From Alphaproteobacteria bacterium (lineage in GTDB: Bacteria > Pseudomonadota > Alphaproteobacteria > Micropepsales > Micropepsaceae): a stretch of 7,655 nt of DNA. The translations under genes and the position numbers were made by a program. The first letter of the stretch is position 1, and each line of letters starts with the position of its first letter. The DNA lies in NCBI GenBank assembly GCA_003131925.1, contig PKWC01000076.1, positions 1 to 7,655 on the forward strand. The letters run 5' to 3'. This document shows positions 1 to 5,313 of this stretch, piece by piece. The notes under the pieces were generated by a model that was not told where the DNA came from, did not search any database, and saw only the letters and a list, made by a program, of their open reading frames with translations.

Positions 1-22
1 CCCGCTTGCGCGGGCCATGACA
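1..22. repeat. Edge of repeat D (partial palindromic repeat)
   Basis: The first 22 bases contain a small hairpin (CCCGC, TTGC, then GCGGG at 10-14). The 19 bases at 4-22 are identical to 4336-4354. This is therefore the right end of a dispersed GC-rich repeat whose left part lies outside the window. Confidence 0.5.
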
Positions 23-89
23 TTCGTTTGAATACGACGCGTTCCTTTTGGATACGATGCGTCCGAAACGAAACATCAGCCAGCTCTCC

Positions 90-845
90 ATGCCGAACGC
101 CCCGTCTCCCACCGCAGCCGTCCTTCTCATCGGCGACGAGATTCTCTCCGGCCGGACTGCGGATGTGAACCTCGCGACCATCGCGAAATTCCTCGTCCCG
201 TACGGGATCGATGTCTGCGAGGCGCGGGTGGTGCGCGATGTGGTGGAGGAGATTGTGGAAGCCCTGAATGCACTGCGCGCACGCTTCACCTATGTGTTCA
301 CGACCGGCGGCATCGGGCCGACCCATGACGACATCACCGCCGATGCGGTCGGGCGCGCCTTCGGCGTCGCGGTCGATTACCATCCCGAGGCGCTGGCGTT
401 GCTGGAACCGCGCTACGGGCCCGGCGAGTTCAACGAGATGCGCAAGCGCATGGCGCGCATCCCGGCAGGCGCAACCCTCATCCGCAACAGCGTCTCGACC
501 GCGCCCGGCTTCCAGATCGGGAACGTTTTCGTGATGGCGGGGGTGCCGATGATCATGCGCGCCATGCTCGAGGATGTCGGGCCGAGGCTCGAAAGGGGCG
601 TGGTAGTGGTCACCCGCACGATCTCCGCCCAGGTCGGCGAGGGCCGGATCGCGGCCGATCTCGCCCAGATCCAGCGCGACCATACCAAGGTCACAATTGG
701 CTCGTATCCTTACTCTGCAGAGGGTGCCGCCGGGGTCCAATTGGTGGTCCGTGGGCGGGGCGGCGAGGCGGTGGAAGCGGCGGCGAAAGCCATAGAAGCC
801 GCGCTGGACCGCGAAGGAATCAAGTCGGCTCGAATTTCCACTTGA
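90..845 (+). CDS. CinA N-terminal-like (COG1058) molybdopterin-binding-fold protein
   Basis: A 251-residue protein with the MoCF_biosynth fold shared by MoaB, MogA and the N-terminal half of CinA. Visible motifs are IGDEILSGRT at about residues 14-23, the nucleotide/pterin-binding loop TTGGIGPTHDDIT at about 71-83, and the later AGVPMIMRAML segment, followed by a small C-terminal alpha/beta part. It ends where CinA's C-terminal NMN-deamidase (PncC) domain would begin, so it is the single-domain form. COG1058 domains of this kind have been reported to act as metal-dependent ADP-ribose pyrophosphatases; the substrate here is inferred, not shown. I chose the ATG at 90 because family members start a few residues before the VLxIGDEIL strand. 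In-frame TTG at 48 and ATG at 57 would add 14 or 11 residues; none of the three has a good Shine-Dalgarno sequence. The next gene is 181 bp downstream on the same strand. Confidence 0.9.
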   Translation: MPNAPSPTAAVLLIGDEILSGRTADVNLATIAKFLVPYGIDVCEARVVRDVVEEIVEALNALRARFTYVFTTGGIGPTHDDITADAVGRAFGVAVDYHPEALALLEPRYGPGEFNEMRKRMARIPAGATLIRNSVSTAPGFQIGNVFVMAGVPMIMRAMLEDVGPRLERGVVVVTRTISAQVGEGRIAADLAQIQRDHTKVTIGSYPYSAEGAAGVQLVVRGRGGEAVEAAAKAIEAALDREGIKSARIST

Positions 846-866
846 ACCGTAATCATCTGCTAAGGC

Positions 867-884
867 TTTGACGAACAAGTCAAA
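867..884. promoter_or_regulatory. Short inverted repeat TTTGAC-N6-GTCAAA
   Basis: A perfect 6-bp inverted repeat (867-872 and 879-884) with a 6-base spacer lies 22 bases after the COG1058 stop codon. No T-tract follows, so it is not a clear intrinsic terminator. It could be an operator for the small secreted-protein gene, and the left arm also resembles a -35 box (TTGACG at 868). No convincing -10 element follows at the right distance. Function unknown. Confidence 0.25.
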
Positions 885-890
885 AAGCGC

Positions 891-919
891 GTGACAGAAC
901 GCAGCCGAACGTGTTAACG
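891..919 (+). promoter_or_regulatory. Weak candidate sigma70-type promoter
   Basis: GTGACA at 891-896 and TTAACG at 914-919 are 17 bases apart, upstream of the small secreted-protein gene. The -35 matches five of six consensus bases, but the -10 is poor. This is only a candidate; it would leave a leader of about 100 bases containing the hairpin at 987-1004. Confidence 0.2.
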
Positions 920-986
920 TCCGCCGTAGAGTGGGTACAGGCGACCGGGCCGAATTTGGGGGATACAGCCTAAGTGTAAACAGTGC

Positions 987-1019
987 GGGAACCCGTCGGT
1001 TCCCCTCCAAACGCAGGAG
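987..1019 (+). promoter_or_regulatory. Leader hairpin and possible Shine-Dalgarno sequestration
   Basis: GGGAACC (987-993), loop CGTC and GGTTCCC (998-1004) form a perfect 7-bp stem with a 4-base loop. Immediately after it, CTCC at 1005-1008 can pair with GGAG at 1016-1019, the core of the ribosome-binding site of the 91-residue protein, across a 7-base loop. The second helix is weak (4 bp) but would stack on the first. The pairings are visible in the sequence; a role in translation control is inference. Confidence 0.35.
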
Positions 1020-1026
1020 TAACAAT

Positions 1027-1302
1027 ATGACAATGCGGCGAGTTCTGGGGGCAATGGCGGGTGGCTTTATCTTTGCGGCGGCAGGCGTAGCGGCCGCCGG
1101 AAACTTCACCTCCAGCGCACATACGGATTTCTTCTCTCCCGGCAGCCACCAGTTTTATGTCTGGTGCGCCGGCTCTCCCGACTATACGACCACCGCATCC
1201 GGCAATAGCGCCGAAGACGCCCAGCTCCGTCTCTATGACGCGATCAAGGCGACCGGCCGCTCGACCTGCTGGCCCGTCTGGCAGGGCCGCGTTAGGGCGT
1301 AA
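1027..1302 (+). CDS. Small secreted protein of unknown function
   Basis: A 91-residue protein that I do not recognise. The ATG at 1027 is chosen because AGGAG (1015-1019) lies 7 bases upstream; the frame is open further back to 931, but without such a site. Residues 1-24 look like a Sec signal peptide: MTMRR, a hydrophobic Ala/Gly/Phe core, and an Ala-rich end, with likely cleavage after A24. The mature part is about 67 residues, rich in Ser, Thr and aromatic residues (HQFYVWC, STCWPVW). It has exactly two cysteines (C47 and C81) that could form a disulfide in the periplasm or outside the cell. Residues 62-76 (AEDAQLRLYDAIKAT) look like one helix. It is probably monocistronic, with a long leader upstream and repeat A1 downstream. 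The signal peptide and ribosome-binding site make it a credible real gene despite its size. Confidence 0.75.
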   Translation: MTMRRVLGAMAGGFIFAAAGVAAAGNFTSSAHTDFFSPGSHQFYVWCAGSPDYTTTASGNSAEDAQLRLYDAIKATGRSTCWPVWQGRVRA

Positions 1303-1326
1303 AGATCACTTGGCACCGCCCGAAGG

Positions 1327-1508
1327 ACCCCTCACCCATTTCCGAGCGGTTAGAGAGGGCACCAATGTTTCCCCTCTCCCACAAGGGGAGAGGGAACACC
1401 GCGCGCTGATTTTCCAGTGTTGATGCAGCACTCAGAATTCCCCTCTCCCTTTGTGGGAGAGGGATGCAGTTACGTGCAGAGAATTCTGCCCGGGCGCGGG
1501 TGAGGGGT
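1327..1508. repeat. Repeat A, copy 1 (composite palindromic element, ~182 bp)
   Basis: The ends are a perfect 11-bp inverted repeat, ACCCCTCACCC (1327-1337) and its complement (1498-1508). Inside are two strong 9-bp stem-loops built from CCCTCTCCC and GGGAGAGGG: 1372-1380 with 1386-1394, and 1441-1449 with 1455-1463. Between them is a conserved core containing CTGATTTTCC and TGTTGATGCAG. A second copy in the same orientation is at 6003-6183. There is no ORF of its own. It fills the convergent gap between the secreted-protein gene and ccmI, ending 7 bases from the ccmI stop codon, so its hairpins may serve as transcript ends for both. Confidence 0.85.
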
Positions 1509-1515
1509 TTTCAAC

Positions 1516-2412
1516 TTATTCCAGTTTGAGCGACTTGGCCTCCACATCGAGGGCAGCGAGATCGTTGGGGCGCCCGTTCATCGCGGCGCGCGCCGCGGCC
1601 AGCGCTGACCGCGCCTTGGCCTCCTGGCCGAGAACCGCATAGGCGCGCACCAATCTCTGCCAGCCCGAGACATCGGCGGGCGCTACGCGCAGACGTGCGG
1701 CGAGCCCTTCCACCATCTGCCCGATATCGGGCGCTCCGCCCATTGTGGCCCGCAGCGCGGCCATGCGGTCGACCAGCTCGGCCCGCCAAGGTGCGTTCGC
1801 GGGTGAATCCGCGAGCAGGCCTTGCCACAGCGCCAGCGCATGGGTGGCGTCGCGCCGGCCGGCATAGGCCTCGCCGAGGTAAAAGCGCGCGGCGAAGTCC
1901 TTCGGCTGGCCAGCCAGCGCAACGCGGAAGGCTGCTTCCGCTTCCGGAGTGACCGTCCCGGCGGCGAGCGTCAACGCTTCGCCATAGGCCGAAAGCAATT
2001 GCGGTTTCGCCTGCGGCGGCGCCAGTTCGCTGGCAGTCTGAAAAGCGACAGCCGCCTGCTGTGGGTCGTTCAGCGATAGATAGCCGCGACCGAGCAGGGT
2101 CCACCCCGTCAAATCGCGCGGCCGCTCACGCATGCGCTGCGAAAGCGCGGCGATAAGCCCGGGAACATCCTTCCGATCGGGAGGCGCAACAGCGCGAACC
2201 GCCAGCCCGGGCGAACCCAGATAGAGATAGAGTCCTGCGCCAATACCGATGACCAGTGTCGCGAAGGCACCGGCGAGAAGCACGCGCGGGAGCGTGCGGG
2301 TGCCCGGCGCGCGCCAGACCGGCCACACGACAAAACTGACAGCTGCGAGTGTGATCGCAACAAACAAGGCGATCACAACCCAGGTCGAACCGTCGGACAC
2401 GCCTGAAATCAT
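1516..2412 (-). CDS. ccmI: Cytochrome c biogenesis TPR protein, CcmI/CycH type
   Basis: A 298-residue membrane protein of the System I cytochrome c maturation pathway. CcmI holds apocytochrome c through its C-terminal periplasmic TPR part and passes it to the CcmF/CcmH haem ligase. Two membrane segments are visible, at about residues 10-30 and 43-65, the second followed by the family-typical YLYLGSPGL. TPR-like helices then start at about residue 83 (RPRDLTGWTLLGRGYLSLND). A further helical, TPR-like portion extends to the C-terminus. The loop between the two membrane segments is only about 12 residues, whereas well-studied CcmI proteins have a long cytoplasmic loop with a leucine-zipper-like segment. 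No ccmE, ccmF or ccmH lies nearby, although alphaproteobacteria often have ccmI first in that operon. The ATG at 2412 has no obvious Shine-Dalgarno sequence, so the start is moderately sure. Confidence 0.85.
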   Translation of the reverse strand: MISGVSDGSTWVVIALFVAITLAAVSFVVWPVWRAPGTRTLPRVLLAGAFATLVIGIGAGLYLYLGSPGLAVRAVAPPDRKDVPGLIAALSQRMRERPRDLTGWTLLGRGYLSLNDPQQAAVAFQTASELAPPQAKPQLLSAYGEALTLAAGTVTPEAEAAFRVALAGQPKDFAARFYLGEAYAGRRDATHALALWQGLLADSPANAPWRAELVDRMAALRATMGGAPDIGQMVEGLAARLRVAPADVSGWQRLVRAYAVLGQEAKARSALAAARAAMNGRPNDLAALDVEAKSLKLE

Positions 2413-2461
2413 GCGGCGTTGCTACACCGCCAGCGTCTTAGACGCGACCCGTCACCCCCAA

Positions 2462-2582
2462 GCGTGTCATTCCCGCGAAAGCGGGAACCCAGCGTCCGCA
2501 GCCGAAAAAAGGTGATTTCAACGTCGCGCAAACCCTTCAACGCCGTTCCCTCTGGGTCCCCGCTTTCGCGGGGATGACACGC
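2462..2582. repeat. Repeat B, copy 1 (long inverted-repeat element, 121 bp)
   Basis: Arms GCGTGTCATTCCCGCGAAAG... and ...CTTTCGCGGGGATGACACGC are near-perfect complements, and each arm is itself palindromic (CCCGC GAAA GCGGG; CCCCGC TTTC GCGGGG). The asymmetric core spans roughly 2491-2550. A second copy is at 4146-4267. There is no real coding content: reading frames across it give the well-known artefact peptide CHSRESGNP. It lies between the divergently transcribed ccmI and nudC. Confidence 0.85.
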
Positions 2583-2610
2583 TTTGGTTCTATATGAGCG
2601 GAACGCGCTC

Positions 2611-2616
2611 TAAAAT
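2611..2616 (+). promoter_or_regulatory. Weak candidate -10 element for nudC
   Basis: TAAAAT matches five of six bases of the sigma70 -10 consensus and lies 61 bases before the nudC start, just after repeat B1. No good -35 is seen at 17 bases upstream (TTCTAT), so this is a weak call. Confidence 0.2.
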
Positions 2617-2632
2617 CCTCTTGCTGAGCAGG

Positions 2633-2653
2633 TCCCCCGGTTAAACCGGGGGA
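2633..2653 (+). promoter_or_regulatory. Strong GC hairpin in the nudC leader
   Basis: TCCCCCGG (2633-2640), loop TTAAA and CCGGGGGA (2646-2653) form a perfect 8-bp stem 10 bases before the GGAG ribosome-binding site at 2664-2667. No T-tract follows, so it is not a canonical terminator. It might affect mRNA stability or ribosome access for nudC and the macrodomain gene. Confidence 0.4.
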
Positions 2654-2676
2654 AGCATTCCGCGGAGAATTCGTCG

Positions 2677-3585
2677 ATGATGCCGTTCACCGGAAACAAG
2701 CTCGACCGGGCGAGCGACCGTCGCGTGGACGCGGCCTGGATCGCGGCGAAGCGCGTGGATCCATCCACCTTCATTCATCCGTTGTGGAAGCTGCAGCCTT
2801 TCGTGACGGGGAGTGACGAGGGTCCGCTCGAGGCGGTGTATTTCCGGCCTGGTCTCTGCGAAACCCTGGCGGCGCCGGATGCGCCTTGCGTATTCCTCGG
2901 GCTGGATGGGGAACGCGCCATGTTCGCGCTCGATATTTCCGCTGCGCCCGACCCCGAGCGCACCGAACCACTCGCGGATCTGGGCCGATTTCGCAACTTG
3001 CGTTCGGCCGCATCGTTGCTGCCCGCGAACGACGTCGCGATCCTCGGTCAGGCCAAGGCGCTGATCGACTGGCATCAGCGCCACGGCTTCTGCCCGCGTT
3101 GCGGAGCTCCGACAATGTTGATGGATGGCGGCTACCGGCGCTTTTGCGCGAGCTGCACGGCGGAACATTTTCCGCGAACCGATCCCGTGGTCATCATGCT
3201 GGCGCTCGATGGCGAGCGTTGCCTTGTCGGCCGCGGGCGCCAGTTTCCGCCGGGCATGTTCTCCGCACTTGCGGGCTTCATCGAGCTCGGCGAGACGATC
3301 GAGGAGGCGGTACGCCGCGAATTGTTCGAAGAAACGGGAATCCGCACCGGCGCCGTCACCTATCACGCGACGCAGCCCTGGCCGTTTCCATCCTCGCTGA
3401 TGATCGGCTGCTTCGCTGAAGCGCTGAGCCGTGACATCCGCGTCGACGAGAGTGAGCTTGCCGAAGCGCGCTGGCTCGATCGCGCCGATGCGCGCGCGCT
3501 GCTGGCGGGCGGCCATGTCGAAGGCGTGCGCATCCCGCCGCCGATCGCGATCGCCCATCATCTGCTGAAGGCGTGGGCGGGTTAG
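2677..3585 (+). CDS. nudC: NADH pyrophosphatase / NAD-cap decapping Nudix hydrolase NudC
   Basis: A 302-residue Nudix hydrolase. NudC enzymes cleave NADH to NMNH and AMP and also remove NAD caps from RNA 5' ends. All family marks are visible. The zinc ribbon has cysteines at 139, 142, 157 and 160 (CPRCGAP and CASC), followed by FPRTDPVVIM. The Nudix box occupies residues 200-222 with the full G-x5-E-x7-REL-x-EE-x-G-I pattern. The NudC signature QPWPFPSSLM at 233-242 separates it from other Nudix enzymes. The variable N-terminal region (1-130) is the usual length for the family. Start: ATG at 2677 with GGAG at 2664-2667, 9 bases upstream; a second ATG follows at once at 2680. The stop codon TAG directly touches the ATG of the macrodomain gene, so the two are almost certainly cotranscribed and probably translationally coupled. 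Confidence 0.95.
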   Translation: MMPFTGNKLDRASDRRVDAAWIAAKRVDPSTFIHPLWKLQPFVTGSDEGPLEAVYFRPGLCETLAAPDAPCVFLGLDGERAMFALDISAAPDPERTEPLADLGRFRNLRSAASLLPANDVAILGQAKALIDWHQRHGFCPRCGAPTMLMDGGYRRFCASCTAEHFPRTDPVVIMLALDGERCLVGRGRQFPPGMFSALAGFIELGETIEEAVRRELFEETGIRTGAVTYHATQPWPFPSSLMIGCFAEALSRDIRVDESELAEARWLDRADARALLAGGHVEGVRIPPPIAIAHHLLKAWAG

Positions 3586-4119
3586 ATGGCGCAGCTCCGC
3601 GCGCGTCTCGAAGCGATCGAGGCCGACATCGCGGGGCTTGAGATCGACGCTATCGTGAACGCGGCGAACGAGCCGCTGATCATGGGCGGCGGTGTCGATG
3701 GCGCGATCCGCCGCAGGGCGGGATCGGAGATGGAAACGGAGTTGCGCCGCATCGGCCGCTGCGCGACGGGCGAGGCGGTGCTGACGCGGGGCCATCGTCT
3801 GCCGGCGAAATTCGTGATCCACACCGTCGCGCCGGTCTGGCACGAGGAAGTTGCGACGCGCGAAGAAAAGATCCGTCTTCTCGGCGATTGCTACCGCAAC
3901 GCGCTCACACTCGCGCAGGCGACCGGAATATCGGAGATCGCCTTTCCCTGCCTCGGCACCGGCATCTACGGCTGGCCCGCCGATCTGGCCGCGCGGACAG
4001 CGTTCGATACGGTTGTTGCGTTCCTGCGCGACGACGAAGTACTCTCCCGCATCGTCTTCTGCTGCTTCAGCGCAAACGTTCAAGCCCGCTACTCCACGCA
4101 CATTGGCGCATTGAAGTAG
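3586..4119 (+). CDS. Macrodomain protein, O-acetyl-ADP-ribose deacetylase (YmdB/MacroD type)
   Basis: A 177-residue single macrodomain. MacroD/YmdB enzymes hydrolyse O-acetyl-ADP-ribose and can remove mono-ADP-ribose from acidic residues. Visible motifs are the opening strand and loop DAIVNAANEPLIMGGGVDGAI (residues 21-41), with N28 and D38 aligning with the proposed catalytic Asn25 and Asp35 of E. coli YmdB. GEAVLTRGHRLPAKFVIHTVAP lies at about 62-83, and the phosphate-binding loop PCLGTGIYGWP is at 121-131. The length is normal. The ATG follows the nudC stop with zero spacing and has no clear ribosome-binding site of its own beyond a G-rich stretch, which suggests coupling to nudC. It acts in the cytoplasm. 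Pairing with NudC points to turnover of NAD-derived nucleotides, but the in vivo substrate is unknown. Repeat B2 begins 26 bases after its stop. Confidence 0.93.
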   Translation: MAQLRARLEAIEADIAGLEIDAIVNAANEPLIMGGGVDGAIRRRAGSEMETELRRIGRCATGEAVLTRGHRLPAKFVIHTVAPVWHEEVATREEKIRLLGDCYRNALTLAQATGISEIAFPCLGTGIYGWPADLAARTAFDTVVAFLRDDEVLSRIVFCCFSANVQARYSTHIGALK

Positions 4120-4145
4120 TTTTTCTCCCGTTCCCACCCCCCATA

Positions 4146-4267
4146 GCGTGTCATTCCCGCGAAAGCGGGAACCCAGTTCGTAAAGCGCAGAAGGGTTTTG
4201 CGCAGCGCTGAAATCATCTTGTCACCGCTGCGGACGCTGGGTCCCCGCTTTCGCGGGGATGACACGC
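4146..4267. repeat. Repeat B, copy 2 (122 bp)
   Basis: The arms are the same as in copy 1 at 2462-2582, in the same strand order: the TTCCC version on the left and the CCCC version on the right. The core, however, is the reverse complement of the copy 1 core. For example, 4227-4241 is the exact complement of 2488-2502, 4209-4215 of 2514-2520, and 4190-4203 of 2526-2538 apart from one extra base. Seven T residues follow the right arm directly (4268-4274). Confidence 0.85.
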
Positions 4268-4274
4268 TTTTTTT
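4146..4274 (+). terminator. Possible repeat-derived terminator after the macrodomain gene
   Basis: The long stem of repeat B2 closes with GACACGC and runs directly into TTTTTTT (4268-4274). A folded stem followed by a T-tract is the form of an intrinsic terminator, in the right place to end the nudC-macrodomain transcript. The loop is long for a standard terminator, but the inner hairpin CCCCGC-TTTC-GCGGGG lies 9 bases before the T-tract. The function is inferred. Confidence 0.4.
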
Positions 4275-4292
4275 GGCGAGGCGAAGTTATCA

Positions 4293-4354
4293 TTGCGCTT
4301 ATGCGCTCCCGCTACGCCGCGCGCAGCGCGTATGCGCTTGCGCGGGCCATGACA
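4293..4354. repeat. Repeat D (GC-rich palindromic stretch)
   Basis: A GC-rich segment made of overlapping variants of GCGCTTATGCGC, GCGTATGCGC and TTGCGCGGG, with CCCGC (4308-4312) able to pair with GCGGG (4342-4346). Its last 19 bases (4336-4354) recur at the left edge of the window (4-22), showing that it is a dispersed element. The rest of 4120-4444, outside repeats B2, D and C, holds no ORF or RNA gene that I can support. Confidence 0.45.
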
Positions 4355-4400
4355 AGTAAAGGAGAACGGAACCAACGCGCGCAAAATACCGCACTCATCG

Positions 4401-4468
4401 CTCACCCTTCGACAAGCTCAGGGTGAGGACGTAACTCGACTTCCTCATGGTGAGCTTGTCGAACCATG
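4401..4468. repeat. Repeat C (TTCGACAAGCTCA inverted-repeat pair)
   Basis: TTCGACAAGCTCA at 4408-4420 is exactly complementary to 4451-4463. Each half also forms its own hairpin: CTCACCCT (4401-4408) with AGGGTGAG (4420-4427), and CATGG (4446-4450) with CCATG (4464-4468). This sequence type is a widespread intergenic repeat. The right half overlaps the 3' end of kdsB and contains its stop codon. Confidence 0.75.
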
Positions 4469-5215
4469 CGACGAACTTTCTGCATCGCGCGCCACCACCT
4501 CTCGCACCCTCGCGAGATCCGATTCTGTATCGACGGACAGTGGCACTTTATCGACCCGCGCGACCGCGATCGACATCCCGGCTTCGAGCGCGCGAAGCTG
4601 TTCGAGCTTTTCTCGCTGTTCGAGCGGCGATGGCGCCAGGGCCACAAAGCGCGCGAGCGCTACGCGGCGGAACGCATAGATGCCGATGTGATGGAAAACC
4701 GCGCCGGGGCCGTAAGGCGCGCGCGCGCGCGTGAAGTTGAGCGCGCGGCCCAGCGATCCGTCCGCGTTCCAGGCGATGACGGGTTTGACCACATTCGGAT
4801 TGTCGACATCCGCTTCGTCCACGACCGGCGCGGCCAGCGTGGCGATATCGGCGGCGCTCGCCGCGAGAGCCTCAACAACGATTCGCAATTGCGCGGGATC
4901 GAGAAGCGGCAGGTCGCCCTGCAGATTGACGATCACATCGTGCGCACATTTGACGTCGAATTTCTCGAGCGCCGCGAACACGCGATCGGTGCCCGACGGC
5001 AGAGCGGGATCGGTGAGCACGGCAGCACCACCTGCGTTTTCGATCGCGTGTGCGATTTCCGCCTCCGCCGCCGCAACGAGAACCGGTCCGATCCCGGCGG
5101 CCCTCGCCTGCCGCCACACACGCACGATCATCGGTGTGCCTGCGATGTCGGCGAGCGGCTTTCCGGGAAGCCGCGTCGAGGCCATGCGCGCCGGAATGAT
5201 TACGATGGGATTCAT
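4445..5215 (-). CDS. kdsB: 3-deoxy-manno-octulosonate cytidylyltransferase (CMP-KDO synthetase)
   Basis: A 256-residue cytoplasmic enzyme that activates KDO with CTP to give CMP-KDO for the inner core of lipopolysaccharide. Motifs in order are IIPARMASTRLPGKPLADI (residues 6-24, CTP-binding loop), PSGTDRV (73-79), NLQGDLPLLDP (97-107, with the Mg-binding D101), HIGIYAFRR (176-184), and LEQREKLEQLRALEAG (198-213). VDTESDL at 228-234 is the usual C-terminal motif. The ATG at 5215 is chosen because the family starts just before xxIIPAR; a frame extension to 5242 adds nine residues with no homologous role, and a purine-rich AAGAGAAAAGA stretch precedes 5215. The last seven residues (HGSTSSP) and the stop codon are encoded by repeat C, so the natural C-terminus has probably been altered. 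It is divergent from the cytochrome c gene. Confidence 0.95.
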   Translation of the reverse strand: MNPIVIIPARMASTRLPGKPLADIAGTPMIVRVWRQARAAGIGPVLVAAAEAEIAHAIENAGGAAVLTDPALPSGTDRVFAALEKFDVKCAHDVIVNLQGDLPLLDPAQLRIVVEALAASAADIATLAAPVVDEADVDNPNVVKPVIAWNADGSLGRALNFTRARAPYGPGAVFHHIGIYAFRRVALARFVALAPSPLEQREKLEQLRALEAGMSIAVARVDKVPLSVDTESDLARVREVVARDAESSSHGSTSSP

Positions 5216-5313
5216 GCGTCTTTTCTCTTGCCGTATCCGCAACTTATGCGACGCTTCGCCGCAATGACGCTCCGGGGGCGGCTTGTAATGTCGCGCCCGC
5301 TTCGGGGGATTGT

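Noticed and set aside
1327..1508. CRISPR-like array because of repeated CCCTCTCCC units
   Set aside because: The units are short palindromes within one element, without regular spacers or direct repeats of CRISPR length, and the whole block recurs elsewhere as a unit.
2249..2515. Frames across the repeat B copies that encode CHSRESGNP (also 3888-4211 and 4214-4405)
   Set aside because: This peptide is the familiar translation of the palindromic repeat and not evidence of a gene.
2641..4137. A 498-codon open frame on the minus strand across nudC and the macrodomain gene
   Set aside because: It is wholly antisense to two clearly recognisable genes, is rich in Arg, Ala and Asp as expected for shadow frames in GC-rich DNA, and shows no recognisable domain.
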